NCBI GenBank assembly: GCA_937934355.1
Contig: CALGZY010000282.1
Span: 1-54,669, forward strand
Length of the DNA stretch: 54,669 bases
DNA from: an uncultured Collinsella sp.
GTDB lineage: Bacteria > Actinomycetota > Coriobacteriia > Coriobacteriales > Coriobacteriaceae
Direction of reading: 5' to 3'
Below are positions 44,253 through 51,640 of this stretch, piece after piece (position 1 is the stretch's first letter; each line of letters opens with the position of its first letter). Position numbers and translations under genes: made by a program. The notes below the pieces were generated by a model, which was given only the letters and a program-made list of their open reading frames with translations, made no database searches and was not told the DNA's origin.

Positions 44253-44288
44253 GCTGCGGTGAAGGTCTGTCCGCTCCGCAGCTTTTTT
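44253..44288 (+). terminator. Intrinsic terminator/attenuator in the ade leader
   Basis: GCTGCGG (44253-44259) pairs with CCGCAGC (44276-44282) and is directly followed by TTTTTT (44283-44288). It lies downstream of the candidate promoter and only 14 bases before the AAAGGAG of ade, so read-through or disruption of the hairpin would be needed for ade expression. Confidence 0.6.
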
Positions 44289-44308
44289 CTACGGTTAAAG
44301 GAGTATGT

Positions 44309-46129
44309 ATGTCCGTTGAGGTCATGAGGTCTGTGATCGAGGCCGCCGAGGGCCGCGTGCCCGTCGACACGCTGTTTACCAATGCGCAGATCGTCGACGT
44401 GTATGGCCAGCGTGTGGCGCCCGGCAGCGTTGCCGTCAAGGACGGTGTGATCGTCGGCGTGCTCTACGATGGTCGCGACGATGTCGCTGGCACCTACGAG
44501 GCTGCCGAGGTTATCGACTGCCAGGGTCGCTATCTCGCTCCCGGTTTTATTGACGGGCATCTGCATATCGAGTCTTCGAACATCCGTCCCGCCGAGTATG
44601 CTCGCATGGCCGCGACGCGCGGTACTACCACCGCCATTGCCGACAGCCACGAGATTGCCAATGTTGCCGGTCTCGACGGCTTGCGCTTTATGATCGAGGA
44701 CGGCCGCCGCGCACCCATCTCCATCAAGTACATGATGCCTTCGTGCGTGCCCGCGCTGCCCGACGAGCAGGCCGGTGCCGTTATTTCGGCTGCCGATATG
44801 CAGGCGTTTTTTGCCGAGCATCCGGGCGATGTCTTTGGTCTGGGCGAGATGATGAACCTGCCGGGCGTCTTTATGGCCGATCCCGAGACCTGCGCTCGCA
44901 TTGACGCCGCCAATCAGACGCCGTCCAAACAGGTCGACGGCCATGCTCCGCTTGTTGCCGGCAAGGATCTCAACGCCTATGCCGCAGCGGGTATTATCGC
45001 CGACCACGAGTCGACGATTCTCGAGGAAGCGCTCGACAAGCTATCCCGCGGCATGTATGTCATGCTGCGCGAGGGCACCTGCAGCCATGACCTTGCCAAC
45101 CTGTCGCCTATGCTGCTGGAAAACCCCGCCCGTGCTCGCCGTTGCTGCTTTGCGACCGACGACCGCGCTCCCTCCGACGCGCTTTCGACCGGCATGATCG
45201 ACAACGCCTGCCGCGTGGCCATCGAGGCCGGCATCGACCCGGTGGTCGCCATCTCCATGGCGTCTCTTTCCACGGCCGAGGCCTTTGGCCTGGACCACGG
45301 CTGTCGTGACCCGCATGAGCTCCGCGGCGCGATCGCTCCGGGCAAGCGCGCCGACCTGCTGGTGCTCGATGACCTGACCTTTGCCACGGCCCCGCATCGC
45401 GTGTATGCCGCCGGTGCGCTCGTGGCACAGGACGGCGCCTTTGTGGGCGAGGTTGCGCCCGAGACCGCTGAGGTCGCAGCGCTTGCCGATGAGCTGCGTG
45501 CTTCCGTTAAGCTGCCGAAGCTTTCGCTTGACGTGTTCGATTATGCCTTTAAGCCGGGCGAGGCGGTTATTGATGTGATCCCTGGCATGGCTATCACGGG
45601 CATGGTTCGTCCCGAGACTGACGAGGACTTGCGTCGCATTATGCTTATCGAGCGCCATGGCCGCGGCGTGTCGCTGCAGGCCGAGGGCGTCGACGGCGAC
45701 GGTCCCGCCGGCATGGGGCTCGTCGGCAAGCATATCGGTCGCGGCTGGGTGCGCGGCTTCACCATCACGGGCGGTGCCATTGCCTCCACGATCGGCCACG
45801 ACTCGCACAACGTGTGCGTGGTGGGCGACAATGCGGCGGATATGATGGCTGCCGTTGAGGCCGTGGGCCAGGGCGGCCACGTGCTGGTGCGCAACGGCGA
45901 GGTCGTGGCGCGCATTCCGCTGGCGCTCGGTGGCCTTATGAGCGAGGGCACGGCCGAGGATGTTGCCGCGCAGCACGACGACTTTATGGTCAAGGCGCGC
46001 GCCATGGGTATTGAGCCGCCGCTCGACCCCATCATGGGCATCATCTTCCTGCCCCTGCCGGTCATCCCGACGCTCCGCATCCGCCCCGAGGGCATGTTCG
46101 ACGTCACAACCTTCACCTACGCCGACTAG
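44309..46129 (+). CDS. ade: Adenine deaminase
   Basis: A 606-residue amidohydrolase converting adenine to hypoxanthine and ammonia, feeding purine salvage or the degradation route encoded earlier in the window. The metal-binding GHLHIES has H84 and H86; SHEIANV and GHAP are the later blocks. A carboxy-terminal adenine-deaminase domain follows from about residue 430. The ATG at 44309 follows AAAGGAG; open sequence upstream is not coding. The stop codon lies in the first unit of a 27-base tandem repeat. Confidence 0.93.
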   Translation: MSVEVMRSVIEAAEGRVPVDTLFTNAQIVDVYGQRVAPGSVAVKDGVIVGVLYDGRDDVAGTYEAAEVIDCQGRYLAPGFIDGHLHIESSNIRPAEYARMAATRGTTTAIADSHEIANVAGLDGLRFMIEDGRRAPISIKYMMPSCVPALPDEQAGAVISAADMQAFFAEHPGDVFGLGEMMNLPGVFMADPETCARIDAANQTPSKQVDGHAPLVAGKDLNAYAAAGIIADHESTILEEALDKLSRGMYVMLREGTCSHDLANLSPMLLENPARARRCCFATDDRAPSDALSTGMIDNACRVAIEAGIDPVVAISMASLSTAEAFGLDHGCRDPHELRGAIAPGKRADLLVLDDLTFATAPHRVYAAGALVAQDGAFVGEVAPETAEVAALADELRASVKLPKLSLDVFDYAFKPGEAVIDVIPGMAITGMVRPETDEDLRRIMLIERHGRGVSLQAEGVDGDGPAGMGLVGKHIGRGWVRGFTITGGAIASTIGHDSHNVCVVGDNAADMMAAVEAVGQGGHVLVRNGEVVARIPLALGGLMSEGTAEDVAAQHDDFMVKARAMGIEPPLDPIMGIIFLPLPVIPTLRIRPEGMFDVTTFTYAD

Positions 46130-46172
46130 TCATCGGGGACGTTCTTAAACGACTAGTCATCGGGGACACTCT
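46124..46172. repeat. 27-bp tandem repeat overlapping the ade stop, GGGGAC repeat family copy B
   Basis: GACTAGTCATCGGGGAC occurs at 46124-46140 and 46151-46167, exactly 27 bases apart. The first unit contains the TAG stop of ade. The units continue GTTCTT and ACTCTTTGG, which match the halves of copy A. Confidence 0.7.
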
Positions 46173-46268
46173 TTGGCGGGCTGCCTGACGCCGCGACCGT
46201 AGGACCTCTGGCATGTGTGAGCTATTTGCCAGGTCCTTGTAACGTTTACGCCCGCGGAGTCTTATTTG

Positions 46269-46335
46269 AGCTCCCTTTGGGTACGTTGGAATCGGATACG
46301 CGTCTGATTCCAACAAGCCCGAAGGGAGCTTTTCT
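46269..46335 (+). promoter_or_regulatory. Nested hairpin covering the ribosome site of the HAD gene
   Basis: AGCTCCCTTTGGG (46269-46281) pairs with CCCGAAGGGAGCT (46318-46330) with one wobble; inside, GTTGGAATC (46285-46293) pairs with GATTCCAAC (46306-46314). The outer right arm contains AAGGGAG, the only Shine-Dalgarno for the ATG at 46336, and a TTTTCT run follows. It may block translation, act as an attenuator, or both. Confidence 0.65.
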
Positions 46336-47130
46336 ATGTTTAAACTGATTGCATCCGATATGGACGGCACACTGCTTGACGAAAACGGCCAGGTGCCTCC
46401 CGAGACCTATGAACTGATTCTGGCGCTACACGAGCATGGCGTGCATTTCGCCGCATCGTCAGGTCGTCGCTACGATCGCCTGTGCGAGTTCTTTGCGCCC
46501 GTTCGCGACAAGATGGACTTTGTCGCCGCTAACGGCGCCCAAGTCTACGCCGACGGTAAGATGGTAGACCGTGAGGTGTATTCCCACCTGGCGATTCGAA
46601 GGCTCGCCCAAGCCGTCAGGACGTTTCCCAATCTGCATCTTGCGCTCTTTGACCGAACCAAGTCCTTCCTGCTCGATGACGAGTGCAAGTTCGTGCGTGA
46701 GGTCGATAAGGACCTTCCCAATGCCGAGCGCATTTGGGAGCTGCCCGATCCCAGCGTAAATATCATCAAAGCGAGTATCTTTTGCGACGACAGTGCGGTT
46801 ATGGACAGTGCGTACGTGCTACAGCGCGAACTCGGTCAGCTCTTTACCTTTGCGCCTTCGGGCAACGCGTGGATTGATGCCATGCAGCCCGGTGTGTCGA
46901 AGGCCTCGGGTATTGCACAGCTCGCGGAGCATTACGGCATTGGGCGCGACGAGGTCATGGCGTTTGGCGACTCGATGAACGATTACGAGATCATTCGCTT
47001 TGTCGGCACGGGTTGTGCGATGGAAAATGCACGTCCCGCGCTCAAGGCCGTTGCCGATCGCGTGGTGGGGCGCAACCGCGACCACGCCGTCCAGCAGGAG
47101 CTTCGCCACGTTTTGGAGAACCTCGCTTAA
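46336..47130 (+). CDS. Cof-type HAD hydrolase
   Basis: A 264-residue phosphatase of the Cof/YidA type. The nucleophile motif is DMDGTLLD (8-15). KASGIAQLAEHYGI and FGDSMNDYEI (about 213-222) carry the Lys and the magnesium-binding Asp pair. Substrates of this group are mostly small phosphosugars or cofactors; the specific one cannot be read. The ATG follows AAGGGAG within the hairpin. The gene converges with the next HAD gene, which is its distant relative. Confidence 0.88.
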   Translation: MFKLIASDMDGTLLDENGQVPPETYELILALHEHGVHFAASSGRRYDRLCEFFAPVRDKMDFVAANGAQVYADGKMVDREVYSHLAIRRLAQAVRTFPNLHLALFDRTKSFLLDDECKFVREVDKDLPNAERIWELPDPSVNIIKASIFCDDSAVMDSAYVLQRELGQLFTFAPSGNAWIDAMQPGVSKASGIAQLAEHYGIGRDEVMAFGDSMNDYEIIRFVGTGCAMENARPALKAVADRVVGRNRDHAVQQELRHVLENLA

Positions 47131-47131
47131 T

Positions 47132-47211
47132 CCGGCAGATGGGGACGTTCCTTATCTGCCGGCAGTGGGGGACGGTCCTTGCAGCGCTCCGTGAAGACTG
47201 TCCCCAAATTA
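47132..47211. repeat. Dispersed GGGGAC repeat, copy C, between converging genes
   Basis: CCGGCAGAT (47132-47140) and ATCTGCCGG (47154-47162) bracket GGGGACGTTCCTT as a perfect inverted repeat. Further on, GGGGACGGTC pairs with GACTGTCCCC. It shares its core with copies at 44104 and 46135 and fills most of the 104-base gap; it could serve as the two-way terminator. Confidence 0.6.
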
Positions 47212-47234
47212 GCTACCCTCCCGGGTTGCTGCTG

Positions 47235-48077
47235 CTAAGCGAGGGCAGCCATGATGGTGCGGGCGACGCCGTCGTGGTCGTTGTCGTATTTGGTAATGGC
47301 GTCGGCGGCCTCGCGGTCCTCGGGCTCGGCGTTGATCATGGCCATGCCGTGGCCCGCTGCCTGCAGCATGGGGATGTCGTTGATGTTGTCGCCGAAGGCC
47401 CAGGCGTCGGCGAGACGCTCGCCCAGGTGCTCGCATAGCCACGTGAGGGCCGTTCCCTTGGTGGCGCCCTCGCCCATGACCTCGATATTCATGGCGTACG
47501 AACGCGTGACCTCAATGCCTCCGAGTGTGTCGAGCTCCGCCGTGATGGCGTCGCGATCGGCCGGGTCGTGCCAGTACATGGCGATGCGTTCGAGTGTCTC
47601 GACCTCGTCGATCTTGCTGTCGATATCCATGTCGATCGGTGTTCGCGTACGCTTGAGCGAAGCCGCGATGTGGGGGTCGCCGCCGCAGAATTCGTCAAGG
47701 CGCGTGTAGAGCGAGCGGGGGAGGAAGCACTGTCCGTCGGCGAAGATGTCGAAGGTGACGTCGTGGCTGGCGGCGATGCGATAGATGCGGTGGGCGATGC
47801 CGCGATCGAGCGGACGGCTCAAAATGCACGTGGCGCGCGAGGCGTCAGTGGGCACATCGTCGTCGAGCTGCCAGATACTGGCGCCATTAGCGCAGACGGC
47901 ATAGTGCACGGCGGGATGGGCGAGGATGGGCTCAAAGACGCCCGACAGTGGACGTCCGGTGCAGGGCACAAATTCAATCCCGCGTCGAGCGAGTTCGTCG
48001 AGCATTGCCCAGGTGGCGTCGCTCATCTGCTTATCACTCGTCAGCAGCGTTCCGTCCATATCGGAAAACACAATCAT
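47235..48077 (-). CDS. Cof-type HAD hydrolase
   Basis: A 280-residue phosphatase with FSDMDGTLL (4-12) at the start, PCTGRPLSG (about 38-46) as motif II region, KGTALTWLCEHLG and FGDNINDIPM (about 229-238) with the acidic pair. It belongs to the same type as the gene at 46336 but is not a close copy. The substrate is unknown. The ATG has only a distant GAAAGG site. It lies downstream of the citrate synthase terminator, so it needs its own promoter. Confidence 0.87.
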   Translation of the reverse strand: MIVFSDMDGTLLTSDKQMSDATWAMLDELARRGIEFVPCTGRPLSGVFEPILAHPAVHYAVCANGASIWQLDDDVPTDASRATCILSRPLDRGIAHRIYRIAASHDVTFDIFADGQCFLPRSLYTRLDEFCGGDPHIAASLKRTRTPIDMDIDSKIDEVETLERIAMYWHDPADRDAITAELDTLGGIEVTRSYAMNIEVMGEGATKGTALTWLCEHLGERLADAWAFGDNINDIPMLQAAGHGMAMINAEPEDREAADAITKYDNDHDGVARTIMAALA

Positions 48078-48100
48078 TTGATGCAGCCCTTTCTACTGGC

Positions 48101-48141
48101 ATAAAAAGCGTGGCCGAAGGCGGCGATGCCCTGGCCACGCT
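48101..48141 (-). terminator. Terminator after citrate synthase
   Basis: On the minus strand AGCGTGGCC and GGCCACGCT (arms 48133-48141 and 48107-48115) form a perfect nine-base stem followed by TTTTTAT. Confidence 0.85.
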
Positions 48142-48164
48142 CGAGTTCTATAACGGTCCGCGTC

Positions 48165-49583
48165 CTAGCGGTCGGCGAGTGGCTTGTACTCCAGCGGCTC
48201 GATCACCGGGCGGTAGGCGGGGCGGATGATGCGGTGCGCGCAGAAGAGCTCTTCCATGCGGTGCGCCGACCAGCCGGCCATGCGGGCGACGGCGAATAGC
48301 GGCGTAAAGAGCGTCTCGGGCACGCCGAGCATCTTGTAGATAAAGCCCGTGTACAGGTCGATGTTGGCGCAGATGGGCTTGGTCATGCCGTGGTCGCGCA
48401 TGACCTGGGGTGCCAGGCGCTCGATACGCTCGATGAGTGCGAACTCTTCGCCCAAGTCCTTCTTGGCTGCCAGTGAGCGCGCGTAACGGCGGCAGACCTC
48501 GGCGCGCGGGTCGCTGAGCGTATAGACGGCGTGGCCCATGCCGTAGATGAGGCCCGTGCCGTCGAAGGCCTGCTTGTCGAGGATCTTGCCCAGGTAGGCC
48601 GCGACCTCGTCCTCGTCCTCCCAGTTGGAGACATGCGCGCGGATGTCCTCGTGCATAGACACGACCTTGGCATTGGCGCCGCCGTGGCGCGGGCCCTTGA
48701 GCGAGCCGATAGCCGCGGCGTAGGCGGAATACGGGTCGGTGGCCGAAGACGACAGCACGCGGCAAGCGAAGGTGGAGTTGTTGCCGCCGCCGTGCTCGGC
48801 ATGCAGCATGAGCATAACGTCGAGCAGCATCGCCTCATCGCGGGTGAACGCCATGCCGCCGCGCAGGACCTGTAGGATGGTCTCGGCGGTGGAGAGACCG
48901 GGCGTAGGGTGCGGCACGTGAACCTCGGAGCCGCGAAGCTTGGCGACCGAGGCCATGTGTGCGAAGGCGGCGATGCGCGGGAGACGTGCGAGCATGGAAA
49001 TGGCGACGTCGATTTCGTGCTCAGGCGTGATCACGTCTGGTTCGGCATCGAAGGCGTAGAGCAGCAGTACGGCGCGCTGGAGCACGTTCATGATGCTCGA
49101 CGATACCGTGGTCATAGGGAACTCTTTAACGTACTCGTCGCTCAGATGTCTAAAGGCGCCCAGGCGCTCGCAAAAGCCGTCGAGCTCTTCCTTGTTGGGC
49201 AGCGAGCCCGTGATAAGCAGATAGGCGACTTCTTCGTAGCCGTAGCGATTCTCGACCTGGGCATTGTTGACCAGATCCTCGATGCTGTAGCCGCGAAGCG
49301 TGAGCTTGCCCTGATCGGGCACGACCTTTCCGTCGACCTTGTTGTAGCCGTGCACATCCGAGATACGAGTGAGGCCCGCGACCACGCCCGAGCCGTCGGC
49401 ATTGCGCAGGCCGCGCTTGACATTGTGCTCTTCGAACAAGCCCTCGTCATAAGGGTCGGTCGGCAGGCCGTGGTAGAGGCTTTCGCTCTCAGACGAAATC
49501 TGGCGGCTTGCTTCGTAATCCAGAACCAGTCGGCTCAAGTGGTCATCGAAGCGGTAATAGATTTTCTTGGCGTCGTAGGCCAT
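48165..49583 (-). CDS. Citrate synthase
   Basis: A 472-residue hexameric-type citrate synthase, condensing acetyl-CoA with oxaloacetate; 2-methylcitrate synthase cannot be excluded. Active-site blocks are HAEHGGGNNSTFACR, KGPRHGGANAKV, GMGHAVYTLSDPRA (His) and ANIDLYTGFIYKMLG (catalytic Asp), all intact. It starts with ATG after GGAGAGG. The amino-terminal 80 residues are longer than in short forms. Other TCA-cycle genes are absent nearby. It probably supplies 2-oxoglutarate for glutamate synthesis. Confidence 0.93.
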   Translation of the reverse strand: MAYDAKKIYYRFDDHLSRLVLDYEASRQISSESESLYHGLPTDPYDEGLFEEHNVKRGLRNADGSGVVAGLTRISDVHGYNKVDGKVVPDQGKLTLRGYSIEDLVNNAQVENRYGYEEVAYLLITGSLPNKEELDGFCERLGAFRHLSDEYVKEFPMTTVSSSIMNVLQRAVLLLYAFDAEPDVITPEHEIDVAISMLARLPRIAAFAHMASVAKLRGSEVHVPHPTPGLSTAETILQVLRGGMAFTRDEAMLLDVMLMLHAEHGGGNNSTFACRVLSSSATDPYSAYAAAIGSLKGPRHGGANAKVVSMHEDIRAHVSNWEDEDEVAAYLGKILDKQAFDGTGLIYGMGHAVYTLSDPRAEVCRRYARSLAAKKDLGEEFALIERIERLAPQVMRDHGMTKPICANIDLYTGFIYKMLGVPETLFTPLFAVARMAGWSAHRMEELFCAHRIIRPAYRPVIEPLEYKPLADR

Positions 49584-49660
49584 GCGCGCTCCTCTCCGGG
49601 CCGCATCGGGGTGGCTTGCATGGGCATGCGCGCGTCAGGCTATCCCCAGCGGCTTGTTCG

Positions 49661-49948
49661 CTACAGGCGGTACATAAAGTTAAAGACGTCCTCGCGCTGG
49701 ATGGACACGTTGACGCCCGAAAGCTCGCCGGCCTCGGCCAGGGCCTTCTGCAGCTCAGCGAAGTCGAGCTTGGACTCGGCGGTATCGGCCAGCATGGTCA
49801 TGGTGAAGATGTCCTCGATAATGGATTGCGTGATGTCGCGGATGTCGACGTTGGCCTCGCCCAGGACACGGGTGACGCCGGCGACGATGCCGGGGCGGTT
49901 CTTGCCAAGGACGGTGATGACGATACGGGAGGACGAGATCTCGGCCAT
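49661..49948 (-). CDS. ACT-domain protein (UPF0237 type)
   Basis: A 95-residue protein made of one ACT domain plus a short tail. The ligand-binding glycine region is VLGKNRPGIVAGVTRVLGEANVDI (about 14-36), a typical regulatory ACT start. Such proteins usually precede a UPF0210 (PFL) gene, absent here; citrate synthase follows instead after 77 bases. It may sense an amino acid. It starts with ATG after GAAAGG. Confidence 0.85.
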   Translation of the reverse strand: MAEISSSRIVITVLGKNRPGIVAGVTRVLGEANVDIRDITQSIIEDIFTMTMLADTAESKLDFAELQKALAEAGELSGVNVSIQREDVFNFMYRL

Positions 49949-50344
49949 GGGAAACCCTTTCGCGTGGTTGCGGCGCGCGCGGGGCGCTCCGCTACGGTAC
50001 AGTGTTCATCATTGTACCTGTCTGGCGCAAAAAAGGCGCGCTCGCTGCGGCGTTACATGCCTGCAACATGAGCGTAAGGGGGAAGGCCGTACGGGGAAGA
50101 GCCGTCTGGCGCGTGTCCGGCTCGTGTTGGGTTGATTTCCGATCTCAGCCGAACACATTGAGCGGACAGGCCGTTCCCGCAGTCAGCCGAACGCCTCCGA
50201 CGGCTGATTCCGAACTGGAAGCGGAGGGCATCCCCGCCCTTCGGTAGGGGATACCGCTCCGCGGCGCATGCCGCGGGCGGCGCCCCTATCGGACCACCGT
50301 GACCTCAGTTGGGATGGGCCCAGCACTGCCGCGTACTCGGTGAG
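49949..50344. other. Gene-free region with hairpins, next to an integrase remnant
   Basis: No supported gene in 396 bases. GGTACA/TGTACC (49996-50018) is an inverted repeat in the promoter zone of the ACT gene, with TACAAT on the minus strand inside it. Around 50215-50270 are GC-rich hairpins: ATCCCC with GGGGAT, and CGCGGC with GCCGCG. The short phrase CAGCCGAAC occurs twice (near 50147 and 50183). No tRNA or clear attachment site was seen. Confidence 0.4.
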
Positions 50345-50731
50345 CTAGAGCCAACTGTTCGTCTTCACGTCGCGTATGGCGATATTTCGGTCGTCCGGCT
50401 CGGTGATGCCGTAGCCGAACGCCTGGAGCGTCTCGATGGACTCCTGGATCCTCTGTTGGAACATGGGACCCGGATCGACCCTCGGCCCGAGGTGCCCGCG
50501 CCAAAGGCACGGCGTGGCGCGCAGCATGTTATGGATTTTGGAGATGGGCTCGATGTCGGCGTAGACGTTGAGCGTCACCTTGGTGTCCTTGATGAACGAA
50601 CCCATTCCCTTCGCGTACGCCACCGAGTGTCTGATCGAGATCAGGCCCGTCTCGAAATCCACATCGCACCACCGAAGGCCGCAGACCTCGCCGATTCGCA
50701 TCCCCGTGTGCAGGGCGAGTACGACCGCCCT
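50345..50731 (-). pseudogene. Tyrosine recombinase (phage/ICE integrase) remnant
   Basis: The frame starts right after the stop of the XRE gene and reads RAVVLALHTGMRIGEVCGLRW, the box-I region of tyrosine integrases with its catalytic Arg, then DVDFETGLISIRHSV. After a short stretch it jumps to VTLNVYADIEP, a late-domain phrase, so the middle of the catalytic domain is deleted. Box II (HxxR) and the tyrosine are missing, and the remaining 60 residues are unrecognised. It is a dead gene, and the amino-terminal DNA-binding part is lost. Confidence 0.75.
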
Positions 50732-50983
50732 CTAATCCTCGGCGGACCAATCGAGTCCGAACTCCTTTCGGGCATCCTCTTCGCTCATGACTTCGAGAAG
50801 GTCTCCGGGTTGGCAACGAAGGGCGAGGCATAGCTGCTCGAGTGTGTTGAAGCGAATGCCGCGAATATGCCCTTTTTTAATACGGGACAGGTTCACGGGC
50901 GTGGTTCCAATCCTTTCGGCAAGTTCGTTCGAGGAAATCTTTCGCTCGGCCATGATCTTGTCGAGGCGAACAATTACGGGCAT
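50732..50983 (-). CDS. XRE-family regulator (YozG-like)
   Basis: An 83-residue protein that is almost all helix-turn-helix: LDKIMAERKISSNELAERIGT and NLSRIKKGHIRGIRFNTLEQL. Small regulators of this type are paired with DUF2975 membrane proteins, as here, nine bases downstream of that gene. It likely represses its own operon and perhaps the divergent ABC genes. It starts with ATG. Its TAG stop directly abuts, in the same frame, the integrase remnant. Confidence 0.85.
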   Translation of the reverse strand: MPVIVRLDKIMAERKISSNELAERIGTTPVNLSRIKKGHIRGIRFNTLEQLCLALRCQPGDLLEVMSEEDARKEFGLDWSAED

Positions 50984-50992
50984 GGCGTTTCC

Positions 50993-51505
50993 TTACGCAA
51001 TCTCGTCGGAGTCGAGGTACAGCTCTCGGGCGTACAAGAAGAGCTGGGAAAGCATGAACAGGACGATGCCGAGAACCAGAGAGGTCCAATCGAATGATGA
51101 AGCGATCTCTTGGGCGCCGACGGCCCCCTCGCCGCCAAACATCGAAACGGAGGTTTTGAGTGAGCCGGCGCAGAGGCTGGTGGCAGCTTGAACAACGAAG
51201 AGAATGCCGAGCACCTTCAAGCATGTCGCAGACCCTTTCTTGAAGGGGTCTCCGCTCTTGATCGTCCGCACGAGAACGGCGCTGAGGATGGTCGTAGCGA
51301 TACCGATGACGGCAGGGACCAATGTCGAGATCGCAAGGGCTGGATACGCGGGGGAGTCTGCAATTACAGGGTTGTCGAGCACTTCGATTGCTGGCTTTAA
51401 GGAGAACGCCACTTGTGCGATGGCGGTGGCGCAAAGGGTCGCAGAGGCTATCGCACATGCGATGCGGAAGGAATGAAGCCGGGGAGTGCGATTGTCGGAA
51501 CTCAT
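50993..51505 (-). CDS. DUF2975-like membrane protein
   Basis: A 170-residue protein with four predicted membrane helices (about 14-35, 56-82, 98-118 and 140-160). The pairing with a small XRE regulator and the length match DUF2975. Function is unknown; such pairs may sense membrane or antimicrobial stress. It starts with ATG after GGAGGT. The promoter lies in the 135-base space shared with the ABC permease. Confidence 0.75.
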   Translation of the reverse strand: MSSDNRTPRLHSFRIACAIASATLCATAIAQVAFSLKPAIEVLDNPVIADSPAYPALAISTLVPAVIGIATTILSAVLVRTIKSGDPFKKGSATCLKVLGILFVVQAATSLCAGSLKTSVSMFGGEGAVGAQEIASSFDWTSLVLGIVLFMLSQLFLYARELYLDSDEIA

Positions 51506-51542
51506 AATAACCTCCGAAGAATTTAAAAAACTCAGGTTACTT

Positions 51543-51561
51543 TTTAACAGTTTATGTTAAA
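51543..51561. promoter_or_regulatory. Candidate XRE operator between DUF2975 and the ABC genes
   Basis: TTTAACA-GTTTA-TGTTAAA is a perfect seven-base inverted repeat in the divergent space. A hairpin GGGCCGA/TCGGCCC (51585-51607) follows in the leader of the permease gene. Confidence 0.45.
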
Positions 51562-51640
51562 TTGACTTTGCCGGCAAGTAATAAGGGCCGAGCATTTTGT
51601 TCGGCCCCTCTGTTCCGACTGGATGAGGTTAAGGTTGGCG

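Noticed and set aside
44042..44308. Amino-terminal extension of adenine deaminase
   Set aside because: The frame is open but crosses the promoter and terminator, and the family start fits ATG 44309 with a good ribosome site.
49661..49948. ACT protein as part of an amino-acid biosynthetic enzyme
   Set aside because: It is a free-standing 95-residue domain with its own start and stop.
49949..51505. Prophage or complete integrative element
   Set aside because: Only a truncated integrase is present. No structural, replication or mobilisation genes are visible.
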